Source: Cenarchaeum sp. SB0675_bin_21 (GTDB lineage: Archaea; Thermoproteota; Nitrososphaeria; Nitrososphaerales; Nitrosopumilaceae). From it: DNA of 59,780 nucleotides. Location: positions 1-59,780 of the forward strand of contig VYCS01000023.1 of NCBI GenBank assembly GCA_009843815.1. The letters run 5' to 3'. Every line of letters starts with the position of its first letter. Within the stretch, counting starts at the first letter, position 1. The position numbers and the translations under genes are program-made. The notes under the pieces were generated by a model. That model searched no databases and was not told the DNA's origin. It saw nothing but the letters and a program-made list of their open reading frames with translations. Below are positions 51,863-59,780 of this stretch, piece by piece.

Positions 51863-52106
51863 TATACTTTCACGCTTTTATCTTTTATAGGGGTTGTGAT
51901 CTGCTCTCCCACTAATAGTGCATATCTTAAAGCGGCACCTAGAGTGGAGCCATAGGTGGAATATACATTAGGCAAGCAGAGTGGTTATGGAGTCATATGA
52001 ATTTCAGATCTTTTTTTTGCCGAGACCATCGTACCTTTGCAACATAGTCACAAGTCTTGCTGGGAGGACCGACATTATGTCTATTTAGTGCTGTATCGTC
52101 TTTGGT

Positions 52107-53393
52107 TTACCCTTTTGGGTGACCTGAGATCATTAGACCGATATCTGCTAGATTGGTGTTTGTGTGCCCAGTCTTTATCAGGCCGTTATGTCTTTCAAAG
52201 TACGTAAAAGAGTCATTGTCCTGCATACATGATGCGGCCAAGTTCTTGTCTTGTAGCAACCCCCTGTGTATGGCTCCAGCTATCCGAGTGTTACCATCTA
52301 TGCCATCTGTTCCCATGGATGCTACTATGAGACTCTGATCAGTATTCATCTGGGCAATTCGTAGAACCAACTCCTGATTTCGACCCCCTCTCCCTTTTCC
52401 TGTGACATGCACTGTAGGCTCACCGCCAAATATTACACACTCGCCACTTTGAGGTGATGATCTTACCAGGGAGTCCGCTACACCACCAATGTCGCCATAA
52501 TGTTGTATCATGCTGGCGTTGTACCCCTTGTTCTGCGCATCATGTATCATAGCCTCAAGACATGTATTGTTGTTTGCTACTATTTGGTATGGTATGATTT
52601 GGTGCTTTGGCGTCTCGCTTATCTGACCTGCTGAACCATCAAGCAGTCTATCAAGTATCTCTTTGTGTATCTTTTCGGTCAGATTAAATCTCTCCATAAC
52701 TTGCAGGGCATCCTCAAAAGTGGTCGAATCCATATAGGTGGTTCCCGATGCTACAGTTTCAGGATCATCTCCTTCTACATCGGACATTATCAAGGATGCC
52801 CCACTACACGTCATATGCTCGAGTAGTTTTCCTCCCTTTACTTTGGATATGTGCTTTCGAACACAGTTTATCTCTGATATGGAGGCCCCAGACTGTAACA
52901 AAGTCTGTGTACAATGCATCTTATCTGATAGTGATATGCCATCTGGTAGTGCCAACAGCGATGATGCCCCTCCAGATACAAGAAACAGCACAAAGTCGTC
53001 CCGCCTTCTATTACTCAGAAATTTTATAACACCTTTTGCTGCAGTCACACTATGTCTGTTCGGGTAAGGATGCCCTGCGCGATACAGCTTGAACTTGTTT
53101 CCTCTAATGTATGGTTTTGAATCAGTGGGCATTACGATTATTCCGCCCCTTACGTCTAACAGACGATTCACAACCCGACTCATTGAGTCGGCGGCCTTAC
53201 CAAAGGCCACTGTGTATATACTGTCATATTTATCAAGGTTTGTTGCATCGTCGTTGATACGTATGGTATTCTCTTGAACAAAGTTTGGGAGTATATTTGC
53301 AGGATTGGCGGCGTCTAGACCAGCTTCAAGTATGTCTATGGCATCTTGCGCCCGTCTTGTGTTGCATATTTGGGCACTGTTTCTTATTATCAT
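52107..53393 (-). CDS. Glycerate 2-kinase (MOFRL family)
   Basis: Phosphorylates glycerate to 2-phosphoglycerate. The 428-residue protein has the GckA/MOFRL features: FLVSGGASSLLALP, INCVRKHISKVKGGKL, SDVEGDDPETVASG, and the C-terminal MOFRL motif GRGGRNQELVLRIA followed by ASMGTDGIDGNT. The start lies about 30 nt after an AT-rich TATA-like TAATTATTA; the target duplication of the second TnpB element begins just upstream. Confidence 0.9.
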   Translation of the reverse strand: MIIRNSAQICNTRRAQDAIDILEAGLDAANPANILPNFVQENTIRINDDATNLDKYDSIYTVAFGKAADSMSRVVNRLLDVRGGIIVMPTDSKPYIRGNKFKLYRAGHPYPNRHSVTAAKGVIKFLSNRRRDDFVLFLVSGGASSLLALPDGISLSDKMHCTQTLLQSGASISEINCVRKHISKVKGGKLLEHMTCSGASLIMSDVEGDDPETVASGTTYMDSTTFEDALQVMERFNLTEKIHKEILDRLLDGSAGQISETPKHQIIPYQIVANNNTCLEAMIHDAQNKGYNASMIQHYGDIGGVADSLVRSSPQSGECVIFGGEPTVHVTGKGRGGRNQELVLRIAQMNTDQSLIVASMGTDGIDGNTRIAGAIHRGLLQDKNLAASCMQDNDSFTYFERHNGLIKTGHTNTNLADIGLMISGHPKG

Positions 53394-53431
53394 GATAGTG
53401 ATATTATTGCACTACTAATAATTAGACATTG

Positions 53432-53460
53432 CACATGTCGGTTCCTCCCGCAAGGACGGG
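53432..53460. repeat. Target duplication and left inverted end, second TnpB element
   Basis: CACATGTC (53432-53439) recurs exactly at 54956-54963. The adjoining 21 bases (53440-53460, beginning GGTTCCTCCCGCAAGG) match the reverse complement of 54935-54955 at 18 positions. Confidence 0.88.
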
Positions 53461-53485
53461 TGCCATATATCACACCTCAACTATC

Positions 53486-53493
53486 TTTTTAAA
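53486..53493 (+). promoter_or_regulatory. TATA box of the second tnpB
   Basis: TTTTTAAA centred about 27 nt before the ATG at 53517, inside the element. It predicts a leaderless tnpB message. Confidence 0.55.
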
Positions 53494-53516
53494 CATGTGG
53501 ACCGTACTATAAGCTA

Positions 53517-54923
53517 ATGGTACTACGTACATACACATTCGGCGTTAGATTCCGTAAAGGGTTCAAGAAGGAGATGTTGGCCAGACAGGCCGGCATGGAC
53601 AGGTACGTGTATAACAAACTATTGGAAACCTTCAAGGAGGAGTACCGTCGAGCTGGGAGGGTCAACACTACGCGTGGTAGGATAAACGCGTGGTATACGG
53701 ACTTGCGCAACCATTCAGGTCCGCGTTGGATGCGTCAATCCATATCCGGGGTGACGCGCCAAATATTACATGACTTGGGCAGGCATTATGACCAATATGT
53801 GGAAACAGAGAAGCTGAAGGCTGTCAACATCAAACCTAAGGCGGAGTTTGGTGAACCGCACTTTAAGAAATATGGAGGTCACATCTCCATCCCGTTTACA
53901 ATAACGCATGATGGCACTATTGGTCAAGCGCGCTTCACCGATACACGTACAATCAAGATAGCCAAGATGGGCGAGGTTAAACTGTCGCGGGAGTTTCCCG
54001 TCTTGAATTACCGATACAAGACGGCCCAACTGTTTCAACTACCGGATGGCGGGTGGAGGATTACCATATCCTGTGATATACCCGATGAGAAGCCAACCGT
54101 GACGGAACCGACTGTTATTGGTATAGACCGGAATGTCGGTAATGTGGCCACACCTGACTGTGTGATGATAATACCCGAAAAGGTGGCACGCCGCATGAAC
54201 AACGCCGAAAAAACAGCCTCTAAGGCACAAAAGATAGCGTCACGCAGGCAGAAACCCGACTATACGAATCGTAAACCTGGTTCTCGACGGTGGGTGAAAG
54301 CCGCTAAGAGGGCTGCCAAGAACAAACGCAAAGCTGCAAACATTCGAAAGACCACCGCGCATAAAATATCACGCGTTATATCGGACAGCACCACACATGC
54401 AGCCTTTGAGAAACTTCCTATACAAAACATGGCAAAGTCCGCCAAAGGTACGGAAGAAAACCCCGGCAAAAACGTTGCGCAGAAATCTGGTCTCAATAAG
54501 GCCATCCTGGAGCAGTGCTGGGGGCTGTTGGCATTACTGTTGGCGTACAAGTTGGCTGGAGAGATAATTTGGGTTGCGGCAGCGTATACAAGCCAACGGT
54601 GCTACTCGTGCGGTTATACACATAAGGACAACCGGGATGGTAGAAAGTTCTTGTGTAAGAAGTGTGGCTACACGTATCATGCAGACTGTAATGCGGGCTC
54701 AAACATAGAGGATGTGGGGCTGAAGAAACTCGGCCCGGGGGCTAGGCATGGCCAACTAAACTTACGAAACTTGCCGGACAATACCGGCAGCACCCATTGT
54801 ACAAGGGGTGTCTGGACGTGGAGGGTTCTTGCGTTAGCTCCACTGAGAAACGTCAAGCACAGACCGGGGAACGAGATGCATCATGTATTGTCGTCCTCTG
54901 GTGTGACGTGTAATGTATTGTAG
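53517..54923 (+). CDS. tnpB: TnpB RNA-guided nuclease homologue
   Basis: A 468-residue TnpB. RuvC-I Asp204 (VIGIDRNVG), RuvC-II Glu298 ([11 protein letters not shown]) and RuvC-III Asp390 ([11 protein letters not shown], where the common VNAA is CNAG) are in place; the zinc ribbon is RCYSCG ... CKKCG. A basic helical stretch ([23 protein letters not shown] precedes it by position, near 255-280) is typical of the family. The C-terminal 70 residues after RuvC-III are unlike other TnpBs and their DNA is conserved with the 12.6-kb relic, suggesting an RNA function for this end. Confidence 0.92.
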   Translation: MVLRTYTFGVRFRKGFKKEMLARQAGMDRYVYNKLLETFKEEYRRAGRVNTTRGRINAWYTDLRNHSGPRWMRQSISGVTRQILHDLGRHYDQYVETEKLKAVNIKPKAEFGEPHFKKYGGHISIPFTITHDGTIGQARFTDTRTIKIAKMGEVKLSREFPVLNYRYKTAQLFQLPDGGWRITISCDIPDEKPTVTEPTVIGIDRNVGNVATPDCVMIIPEKVARRMNNAEKTASKAQKIASRRQKPDYTNRKPGSRRWVKAAKRAAKNKRKAANIRKTTAHKISRVISDSTTHAAFEKLPIQNMAKSAKGTEENPGKNVAQKSGLNKAILEQCWGLLALLLAYKLAGEIIWVAAAYTSQRCYSCGYTHKDNRDGRKFLCKKCGYTYHADCNAGSNIEDVGLKKLGPGARHGQLNLRNLPDNTGSTHCTRGVWTWRVLALAPLRNVKHRPGNEMHHVLSSSGVTCNVL

Positions 54924-54941
54924 GTGCGGGAACCCCCGTGC
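54924..54941 (+). other. Hairpin at the 3' end of the second tnpB
   Basis: GTGCGGG pairs with CCCGTGC (two G-T pairs) around loop AACC, immediately after the tnpB stop. In TnpB systems the RNA scaffold lies at the 3' end of tnpB and runs into the element end, so this stem is a candidate part of a guide-RNA scaffold; the flanking sequence after 54955 would then be the guide. That role is inference. Confidence 0.45.
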
Positions 54942-54963
54942 TTGCAGTAGGAACCCACATGTC
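54935..54963. repeat. Right inverted end and target duplication, second TnpB element
   Basis: 54935-54955 is the inverted partner of 53440-53460; 54956-54963 is the second copy of CACATGTC. Confidence 0.88.
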
Positions 54964-55140
54964 AAAACCGCAGACTTGAAGTCATACGATATATGATACA
55001 AAAAATAACTAGTTAGAATATAAATCATTTTTTTCTTGATAACCGTGCATTCCCTAATATTACTACACATACAAGAGTCTCTTTATCTAATTACATTCAT
55101 CAAGACTATTGTATATGCCAAATGTTCTGTATGTAATGAC

Positions 55141-55452
55141 CTAAAAGTCCCTGGGCACGTGTGACTTTTCCTTTAGCCACTCTACCTGTGGTAGTGTAAA
55201 ACGCCACACAATGTCGCCCATCTCACTCTCTTTAAAGTCCCAAGGCGCAATAATTACAATATCGTTGTCTCGAATCCAGACTCGTCGTTTAAGTTTGCCC
55301 CTTATGCGACCACGCCTAGTTAGACCATCAGTACACTTTACCATGACGTTCTCTCCGCCCATGATCTTTAAAACTCGACCAAAGACCTCGCCCTCCTCAG
55401 GTAGCCGTATCTCCTTTAGATCACTTTCACTCTTAACTTGACGCTTTCCCAC
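55141..55452 (-). CDS. eif1a: Translation initiation factor aIF1A
   Basis: A 103-residue OB-fold factor that binds the A site of the 30S subunit. The sequence RLPEEGEVFGRVLKIMGGEN ... GLTRRGRIRGKLKRRVWIRD ... NDIVIIAPWDF is that of archaeal/eukaryotic IF1A. The length is normal. It is divergent from purM across 83 nt. Confidence 0.95.
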   Translation of the reverse strand: MGKRQVKSESDLKEIRLPEEGEVFGRVLKIMGGENVMVKCTDGLTRRGRIRGKLKRRVWIRDNDIVIIAPWDFKESEMGDIVWRFTLPQVEWLKEKSHVPRDF

Positions 55453-55535
55453 TTGTTTAGTAACGTTACTGAGTAATATAATTGGTGGGTTCCAATTTAC
55501 AAATTCTTTTATCAGCTGGTGTATGATAGCCTTGC

Positions 55536-56558
55536 ATGGGGATTACATACAAGGATGCAGGCGTAGATGTTGATGCCATAAAGAAGAGTCAAGAGTCCAT
55601 TGGCCGATTGATAAGAACAACTCATAATAAAACATCTACAATTCATGGCTTTGGACACTATGCAGGATTGGTGGAGATACCCGGCAATATGTTACTAGCT
55701 ACCCACACCGATGGTGTAGGCACCAAGGTTGCAGTAGCAAATCTAATGAAAAAATTTGACACTGTGGGAATTGATTGCATTGCCATGAATGTGAACGATG
55801 TCATATGCGTGGGGGCGACACCGACATCGTTTGTGGATTATATTGCTGCCAACAGAAACGAACCTATGATATTTGATGAGTTAATACAAGGACTCTCTGT
55901 GGGTGCCCGGCAGGCAGAAGTTCCCATAGTGGGTGGCGAGACCGCCATTATGACAGATATGTTTGCTGGTGATGACTTTGCATTTGATCTGGCCGGTACA
56001 GTGACAGGCTTGGTCTCAAAAGACCGCCTTGTATTGGGTGATGCGATTCGGCCTGGCGATGTTATAGTGGGTGCACACAGCTCTGGCATTCACTCCAATG
56101 GTTATACTTTGGTGCGTAATGTATTATTCCCCAAATACTCGATACATGATAACATCAAAGGTATGGGTTGTATTGGTGATGCTCTACTGGCACCTACCCG
56201 CATATATGTACTTCCTGTACTAGATATACTACAAGAGTGTACTGTGCATGGACTAGCACACATTACTGGTGGGTCATTTGCCAAACTCAGCAGACTTGCC
56301 AACGTCGGCTTTGAAGTGGACTCCCTGCCGCCCATACCGCCGATAATGGAGCTGATACAGGCACAGGGAGTCGATGATGATGAAATGTACAAGACCTTCA
56401 ATATGGGAGTAGGGTTTTGTGTGATACTATCCAAAGATCAGGCTGACTCTGCAATATCAATATTTAAGAGATATAATATAGAGTCCAATGTAATCGGATA
56501 TATAACCAACTCAAAAGGAGTTCGCGTAAACTCCCATATACTGTCTTATATTGGGTAG
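55536..56558 (+). CDS. purM: Phosphoribosylformylglycinamidine cyclo-ligase
   Basis: AIR synthase, the fifth step of purine synthesis. The 340-residue protein opens ITYKDAGVDVDAI and contains LLATHTDGVGTKVAVA, MNVNDVICVGATPTSFVDYI, VPIVGGETAIM and HSSGIHSNGYTLVR, all typical of PurM. A CTTTTATC box about 26 nt before the ATG supports the start. The antiporter gene follows 15 nt downstream. Confidence 0.95.
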   Translation: MGITYKDAGVDVDAIKKSQESIGRLIRTTHNKTSTIHGFGHYAGLVEIPGNMLLATHTDGVGTKVAVANLMKKFDTVGIDCIAMNVNDVICVGATPTSFVDYIAANRNEPMIFDELIQGLSVGARQAEVPIVGGETAIMTDMFAGDDFAFDLAGTVTGLVSKDRLVLGDAIRPGDVIVGAHSSGIHSNGYTLVRNVLFPKYSIHDNIKGMGCIGDALLAPTRIYVLPVLDILQECTVHGLAHITGGSFAKLSRLANVGFEVDSLPPIPPIMELIQAQGVDDDEMYKTFNMGVGFCVILSKDQADSAISIFKRYNIESNVIGYITNSKGVRVNSHILSYIG

Positions 56559-56573
56559 ATTGTCAGGTTCTTC

Positions 56574-57818
56574 ATGGCAGCAGAAGGCAACATCGTAGCA
56601 ACAATAGTGGCAGTGGGCATACTCTTATTTGCATCAAAACTGATGGCAGAGCTGTTTCTGCGATTCAATCTCCCCATGGTGCTAGGTGAACTGATTGCTG
56701 GGATGATTATAGGGCCGTTTGCACTGGGGGCCTTCATTATATGGCCGGATGGCACATCAATGCTGACCCTTACTCCAGAGATCAAAACACTGGGAGAGAT
56801 TGGTGCTATTGTAATACTGTTTATGGCCGGTTTGGAGATGACCCCCAAGGAGTTTATTCGAGGCGGGAAGGCATCGTTCACAGTGGGGACCCTAGGAGTC
56901 GTAGTTCCATTCTTTACCGGCCTGCTGATATTTCAGGCATTTGGCTTTGATGCGTACCAGTCCATGCTTATAGCTACTGCATTGACCGCCACAAGTATAG
57001 CCATATCGATACAGGTTCTGAACGAGTTTGGTAAGTTGAAGACTCCTGAAGCTCGTCTTATTATAGGTGCTGCCGTAGTGGACGATATACTAGCCATAGC
57101 GGTACTGTCGGTGGTGATATCCATTGGTGGAGATGGCGACCTATCGGCGGTATCTCCCATGGACGTGACTATTAGCATACTTCAGGTTCTGGGATTCTTT
57201 GGCGCAATGATACTAGTTTCAGTTCTGGTGATGCCTCGTATATTGGCCAAGCGAATATGGAGCGGTAAAGGCAGTATAGAGGCCATAGCTACCGCCTCCT
57301 TCTTTGGAGCTGCGGGTCTGGCCGGTACACTTGGCCTGTCGCCCATTGTGGGCGCCTTTGCTGTGGGTATGGCCCTGTCGACCGCCCGGGAATTCAAGAG
57401 GATTGAGAACTTTACAGAAAAGATTGGCCTGATATTTGCCCCACTATTCTTTGTCATAATAGGGGCCCAGGTGGACCTCAGATCAATTGATCTAAACATA
57501 CTGATGCTGAGTGGGATTATAGTGGCAGTTGCAATACTCACAAAACTACTTGGATGCGGTCTTCCCGCGATGCTGTTCCTCAAAGACAGAGCACGTGGCA
57601 TGCGGGTTGGCATTGGCATGATATCCCGTGGTGAGGTGGGTCTGATTGTGGCTGGCGTTGGTGTTGCCGCTGGGTCTCTGTCCAATGAGACATACTCTAC
57701 AATTATACTCATGGTGGCTATTACGACTGTTATTACGCCTATATGGCTCAAGGCCGAATATAGAAAGGAGACTAAAAAATCTGGTACTAGTCCGCCTGCT
57801 GTAAAAGATAACTCATAA
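56574..57818 (+). CDS. CPA2-family cation/proton antiporter
   Basis: A 414-residue membrane protein with about 12-13 helices, exchanging Na+ or K+ for protons. The opening (FNLPMVLGELIAGMIIGPFAL), the unwound core with paired acidic residues (GAAVVDDILAIAVLSVV) and GMISRGEVGLIVAGVG are hallmarks of the NapA/KefB-like CPA2 group. The two adjacent Asp residues indicate an electrogenic exchanger. There is no C-terminal RCK/TrkA domain. It is probably cotranscribed with purM. Confidence 0.9.
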   Translation: MAAEGNIVATIVAVGILLFASKLMAELFLRFNLPMVLGELIAGMIIGPFALGAFIIWPDGTSMLTLTPEIKTLGEIGAIVILFMAGLEMTPKEFIRGGKASFTVGTLGVVVPFFTGLLIFQAFGFDAYQSMLIATALTATSIAISIQVLNEFGKLKTPEARLIIGAAVVDDILAIAVLSVVISIGGDGDLSAVSPMDVTISILQVLGFFGAMILVSVLVMPRILAKRIWSGKGSIEAIATASFFGAAGLAGTLGLSPIVGAFAVGMALSTAREFKRIENFTEKIGLIFAPLFFVIIGAQVDLRSIDLNILMLSGIIVAVAILTKLLGCGLPAMLFLKDRARGMRVGIGMISRGEVGLIVAGVGVAAGSLSNETYSTIILMVAITTVITPIWLKAEYRKETKKSGTSPPAVKDNS

Positions 57819-58981
57819 TGTTGTGTGGTTAGGTTTCTATCTTGATGTTGAACAATGATCTAAATTGTATAGTGTAAATAACCCGCACGGATGTGATTTG
57901 GTCACCATTGTATGTATGTCTCTGAATATTGTGGCCTTTTACTATTCTAATCTCTGTTATGATGATTAATATTAAAAGACCATGAATTCAACTTTCCTGA
58001 CCATCGCCCGACCTTGAAGAGGCGCTCTATCTTGGACTCCGGCCCATCTGGGGTGAATGATTCTATTAACCTATGTGATCTGATCATATAAAATAAACAC
58101 TAATGTATCCTTGATAACCTTGGTGCATGGTCGCTGCCTCTTACTGTCCATCGCTTAATGTATCTGGCAGGCGTGTCGTTTTTTGGATTCGATATTGTTT
58201 ACAATACGATTCCAACGATAGAGCAGCTTTACATGATATGTGGTCATGTGTTTTATTGAGTTGTCTGTTTTAGACATCTAGCCTATACAAAAATTATATT
58301 ATATTGGGCGGTAGCTAATGAGGTGCCACAAATATAGATGGAGTCATCGGCACGGACAAACACTATGTAATGCGACAACCAGCGAAGGATCGGAGAATCA
58401 AGGTGGTATATGTCGAGTTAAGCATATCACAGTGGCACATTCAGCGGTTATGGCAGAGTGTGTCAAGACAGGGAAGTACCCGCCAAGGTTTATCAGTTGA
58501 CCAAAGAAACTCACACCTTCAGATGTAGCGGTTCTGGGCATTAAGGACTTGTTGTGTAGTTGACTACGGTGTACATTTGGTAAAGGCATATGCAAACATG
58601 TGGCTGTAGTTAACGTCTGGCTTGTCGCTTTGACAGAATGACTTACAAGAAAAGTACTACGTTAATATCTGAACTTCTAATATCGTATCGTTATGGGTGT
58701 AAAATCTCCCGGAGTACTTGTGACTGATGGTTAAAATGATTTTATCAAACCTACCAAAAGTGTGTTCGAGTGTAGTGCCGTGTGCGAATTCGTGCATCTA
58801 AGATACATGACAGACCAAGTTTAACCATAATAACGTACATGAGATTTAACGGAAACACCACTCGTTGCTTTGTAAACGTGGCGACTTGAAGGTAAAAATT
58901 GGGAATTATATACAAAAGTACACAACCCCGATTCTGAGAGTTAATGCCTGAACTACGGAACGCGTCCATACAGCAACTCCC
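57819..58981. other. 1.2-kb intergenic stretch before the third tnpB
   Basis: No supported gene. Frames at 58318 (+), 58398 (-) and 58751 (-) lack family features and proper starts. The left end of the third TnpB element should fall within its last 100 nt, judging by the other two, but I cannot define it without the right end. Confidence 0.45.
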
Positions 58982-58989
58982 CTTAAATA
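58982..58989 (+). promoter_or_regulatory. TATA box of the third tnpB
   Basis: CTTAAATA followed by CCA, with the ATG 26 nt downstream of its centre. It equals the box of the tnpB at 23862-25160 (CTTAAATACCA in both). Confidence 0.6.
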
Positions 58990-59011
58990 CCAGTATACCG
59001 TATTACACATC

Positions 59012-59780
59012 ATGATACGGATAGTCAAGGTACCGCTACGAAGGGATGTGTTGTTTGCAGAGTGGGCGCACCGCACGAATCATGCGTCAAGATATGTGTA
59101 CAACCGCGCCGTATCAGAGTATTTGTTTGGTGGCGAATATATGGAGAGGGTGGTAGTGGACATCCTGCAGCCCTTCAAACTGCCGGGCAAGCTGGATTTT
59201 ACATCAGGTATGCTGGACGATGACTACCATACATATGATTTTGGGCCGTCAAAGAGGGCATTAAAGTACGGCATGCACAAACAGCTTACGGGGTGGCGCG
59301 CCAAACATACATGGCTGCGCGAGTGCCCCACATCGTTTGGTAGGGGCGCCATACAGGATGCATCTATTGCCTGTCGAAGAGTCATGGATGACAACTCCGG
59401 CCACGCGCCATACCGCCGCAAAGACGGCCGCATCATACTTAGCTGTATAAATCCGCCTGTACGAAAAGGTGAGCACACCATACATATCCCCGGATATGGT
59501 ATTGTAGAGACCACCAAGTCCATCAATGTATTATGGGACATGCGGTCATTCAAGATAGTTGATGTCACCAAACGTATAGACAAGCATACCAAAGTATCCG
59601 ACCACATGTTTGAGCTGCATATTGCCATACATGAACCGGTGGAACCGCACCGTACTACGGGTACAATACGGGGTGTCGATGTGGGCGGCAAGCATCTCGC
59701 CGTCACTGTCGACACAAATGGTAATGTTACAATACACAACACCCGCCATAGAGCAATCCTGCGGGAGATTGACGCGCTAA
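59012..59780 (+). CDS. tnpB: TnpB homologue, C-terminus beyond the window
   Basis: An uninterrupted frame of 256 codons runs from the ATG to the window end. It opens MIRIVKVPLRRDVLFAEWAH, with HRTNHASRYVYNRAVSEYLF in the N-terminal helical domain, and reaches RuvC-I as IRGVDVGGKHLAVTV (Asp223). The start is preceded by the same TATA box as the first tnpB. RuvC-II, the zinc ribbon and RuvC-III lie outside the window, so integrity is unknown. The N-terminal part before RuvC-I is about 50 residues longer than in the first copy. Confidence 0.88.
   Translation, partial: MIRIVKVPLRRDVLFAEWAHRTNHASRYVYNRAVSEYLFGGEYMERVVVDILQPFKLPGKLDFTSGMLDDDYHTYDFGPSKRALKYGMHKQLTGWRAKHTWLRECPTSFGRGAIQDASIACRRVMDDNSGHAPYRRKDGRIILSCINPPVRKGEHTIHIPGYGIVETTKSINVLWDMRSFKIVDVTKRIDKHTKVSDHMFELHIAIHEPVEPHRTTGTIRGVDVGGKHLAVTVDTNGNVTIHNTRHRAILREIDAL

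Larger units (their letters stand above)
53440..54955 (+). mobile_element. TnpB-bearing element with 21-bp inverted ends and 8-bp target duplication
   Basis: A 1516-bp element whose single gene is tnpB. The ends are imperfect inverted repeats (18 of 21) and are flanked by the perfect direct repeat CACATGTC. There is no tnpA. The TIRs differ in sequence from those of the element at 23.8 kb, so this is a second family with the same architecture. It lies between glycerate kinase and aIF1A. A hairpin (54924-54941) overlaps the right end. A relic of the same family's 3' end lies at 12636-12755. Confidence 0.86.

Noticed and set aside
58318-58500. Cys/His-containing frame that might be a TnpB remnant
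   Set aside because: A short resemblance of its DNA to the 3.2-kb relic (GGTATATGT.GAGTT) is too brief, and no frame aligns with TnpB motifs.
1-59780. CRISPR arrays, rRNA genes, integrases or phage genes
   Set aside because: None found: no regularly spaced repeats, no rRNA signatures, no tyrosine or serine recombinase, and no tnpA or DDE transposase frame in the window.

Overview
The window reads as a chromosomal segment of a Nitrososphaerota (Thaumarchaeota) genome, most likely of the marine or sponge-associated Nitrosopumilales/Cenarchaeum type. The evidence is archaeal information-processing genes (RadA, CDC48-type AAA ATPase, aEF1B, aIF1A, L1, L10, L11, L12/P1, L19e, L32e, SecE, Spt5/NusG, TruD, Pth2, DtdA), a membrane-anchored blue-copper protein typical of ammonia oxidisers, a geranylgeranyl-reductase family flavoprotein, and many small proteins of a thaumarchaeal character. 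Many genes carry a TATA-like box about 26 nt upstream of the start codon, which implies leaderless mRNAs; I used this to choose several starts. The assignment is inference from gene content; no rRNA lies in the window.

Layout. 0-10.5 kb: thiL-glmM operon, a decayed tnpB, tRNA-Thr(CGT), pyrG, an operon of a zinc protein, a PfkB kinase and an NAD kinase fused to a winged helix, a 1.2-kb gene desert, and radA. 10.5-20.6 kb: DUF3179 protein plus membrane partner, a junk yard of tnpB-element relics, a Zn-ribbon/aEF1B/CDC48/wHTH translation-proteostasis block, a DPSL ferritin, an arsenic-type cluster (aquaporin, arsC, arsR), and a candidate ncRNA. 20.8-30 kb: orphan ABC ATPase, K+-independent H+-pyrophosphatase, a complete TnpB element, AIM24-like, DUF2024, JAMM protease, cupredoxin, GGR and pth2. 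30-38 kb: Vgb-like propeller, truD, small proteins, then a visibly GC-rich island (about 34.75-37.3 kb) with a sulfurtransferase operon surrounded by broken genes. 38-52 kb: DnaQ-like exonuclease, DUF255 protein, a very large tandem periplasmic-binding-protein receptor, then the ribosomal/transcription cluster. 52-59.8 kb: glycerate kinase, a second complete TnpB element, aIF1A, purM, CPA2 antiporter, another gene-poor stretch and a third tnpB cut by the window end.

The most unusual signal is the architecture of the TnpB elements. IS200/IS605 and IS607 elements, the usual hosts of TnpB, lack terminal inverted repeats and make no target duplication. Here the element at 23807-25259 has 27-bp terminal inverted repeats (26/27 match) flanked by a perfect 8-bp direct repeat CTCTGAAC. 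The unrelated-looking element at 53440-54955 has 21-bp inverted ends (18/21) flanked by a perfect 8-bp direct repeat CACATGTC. Both carry TnpB as their only gene, with all three RuvC acidic residues, and both sit just upstream of the core promoter of a housekeeping gene. They look like DDE-transposase-mobilised, TnpB-bearing non-autonomous elements, an arrangement better known from eukaryotic Fanzor. Relics at 3.0-3.4 kb and 12.6-13.0 kb show a long history of such elements here.
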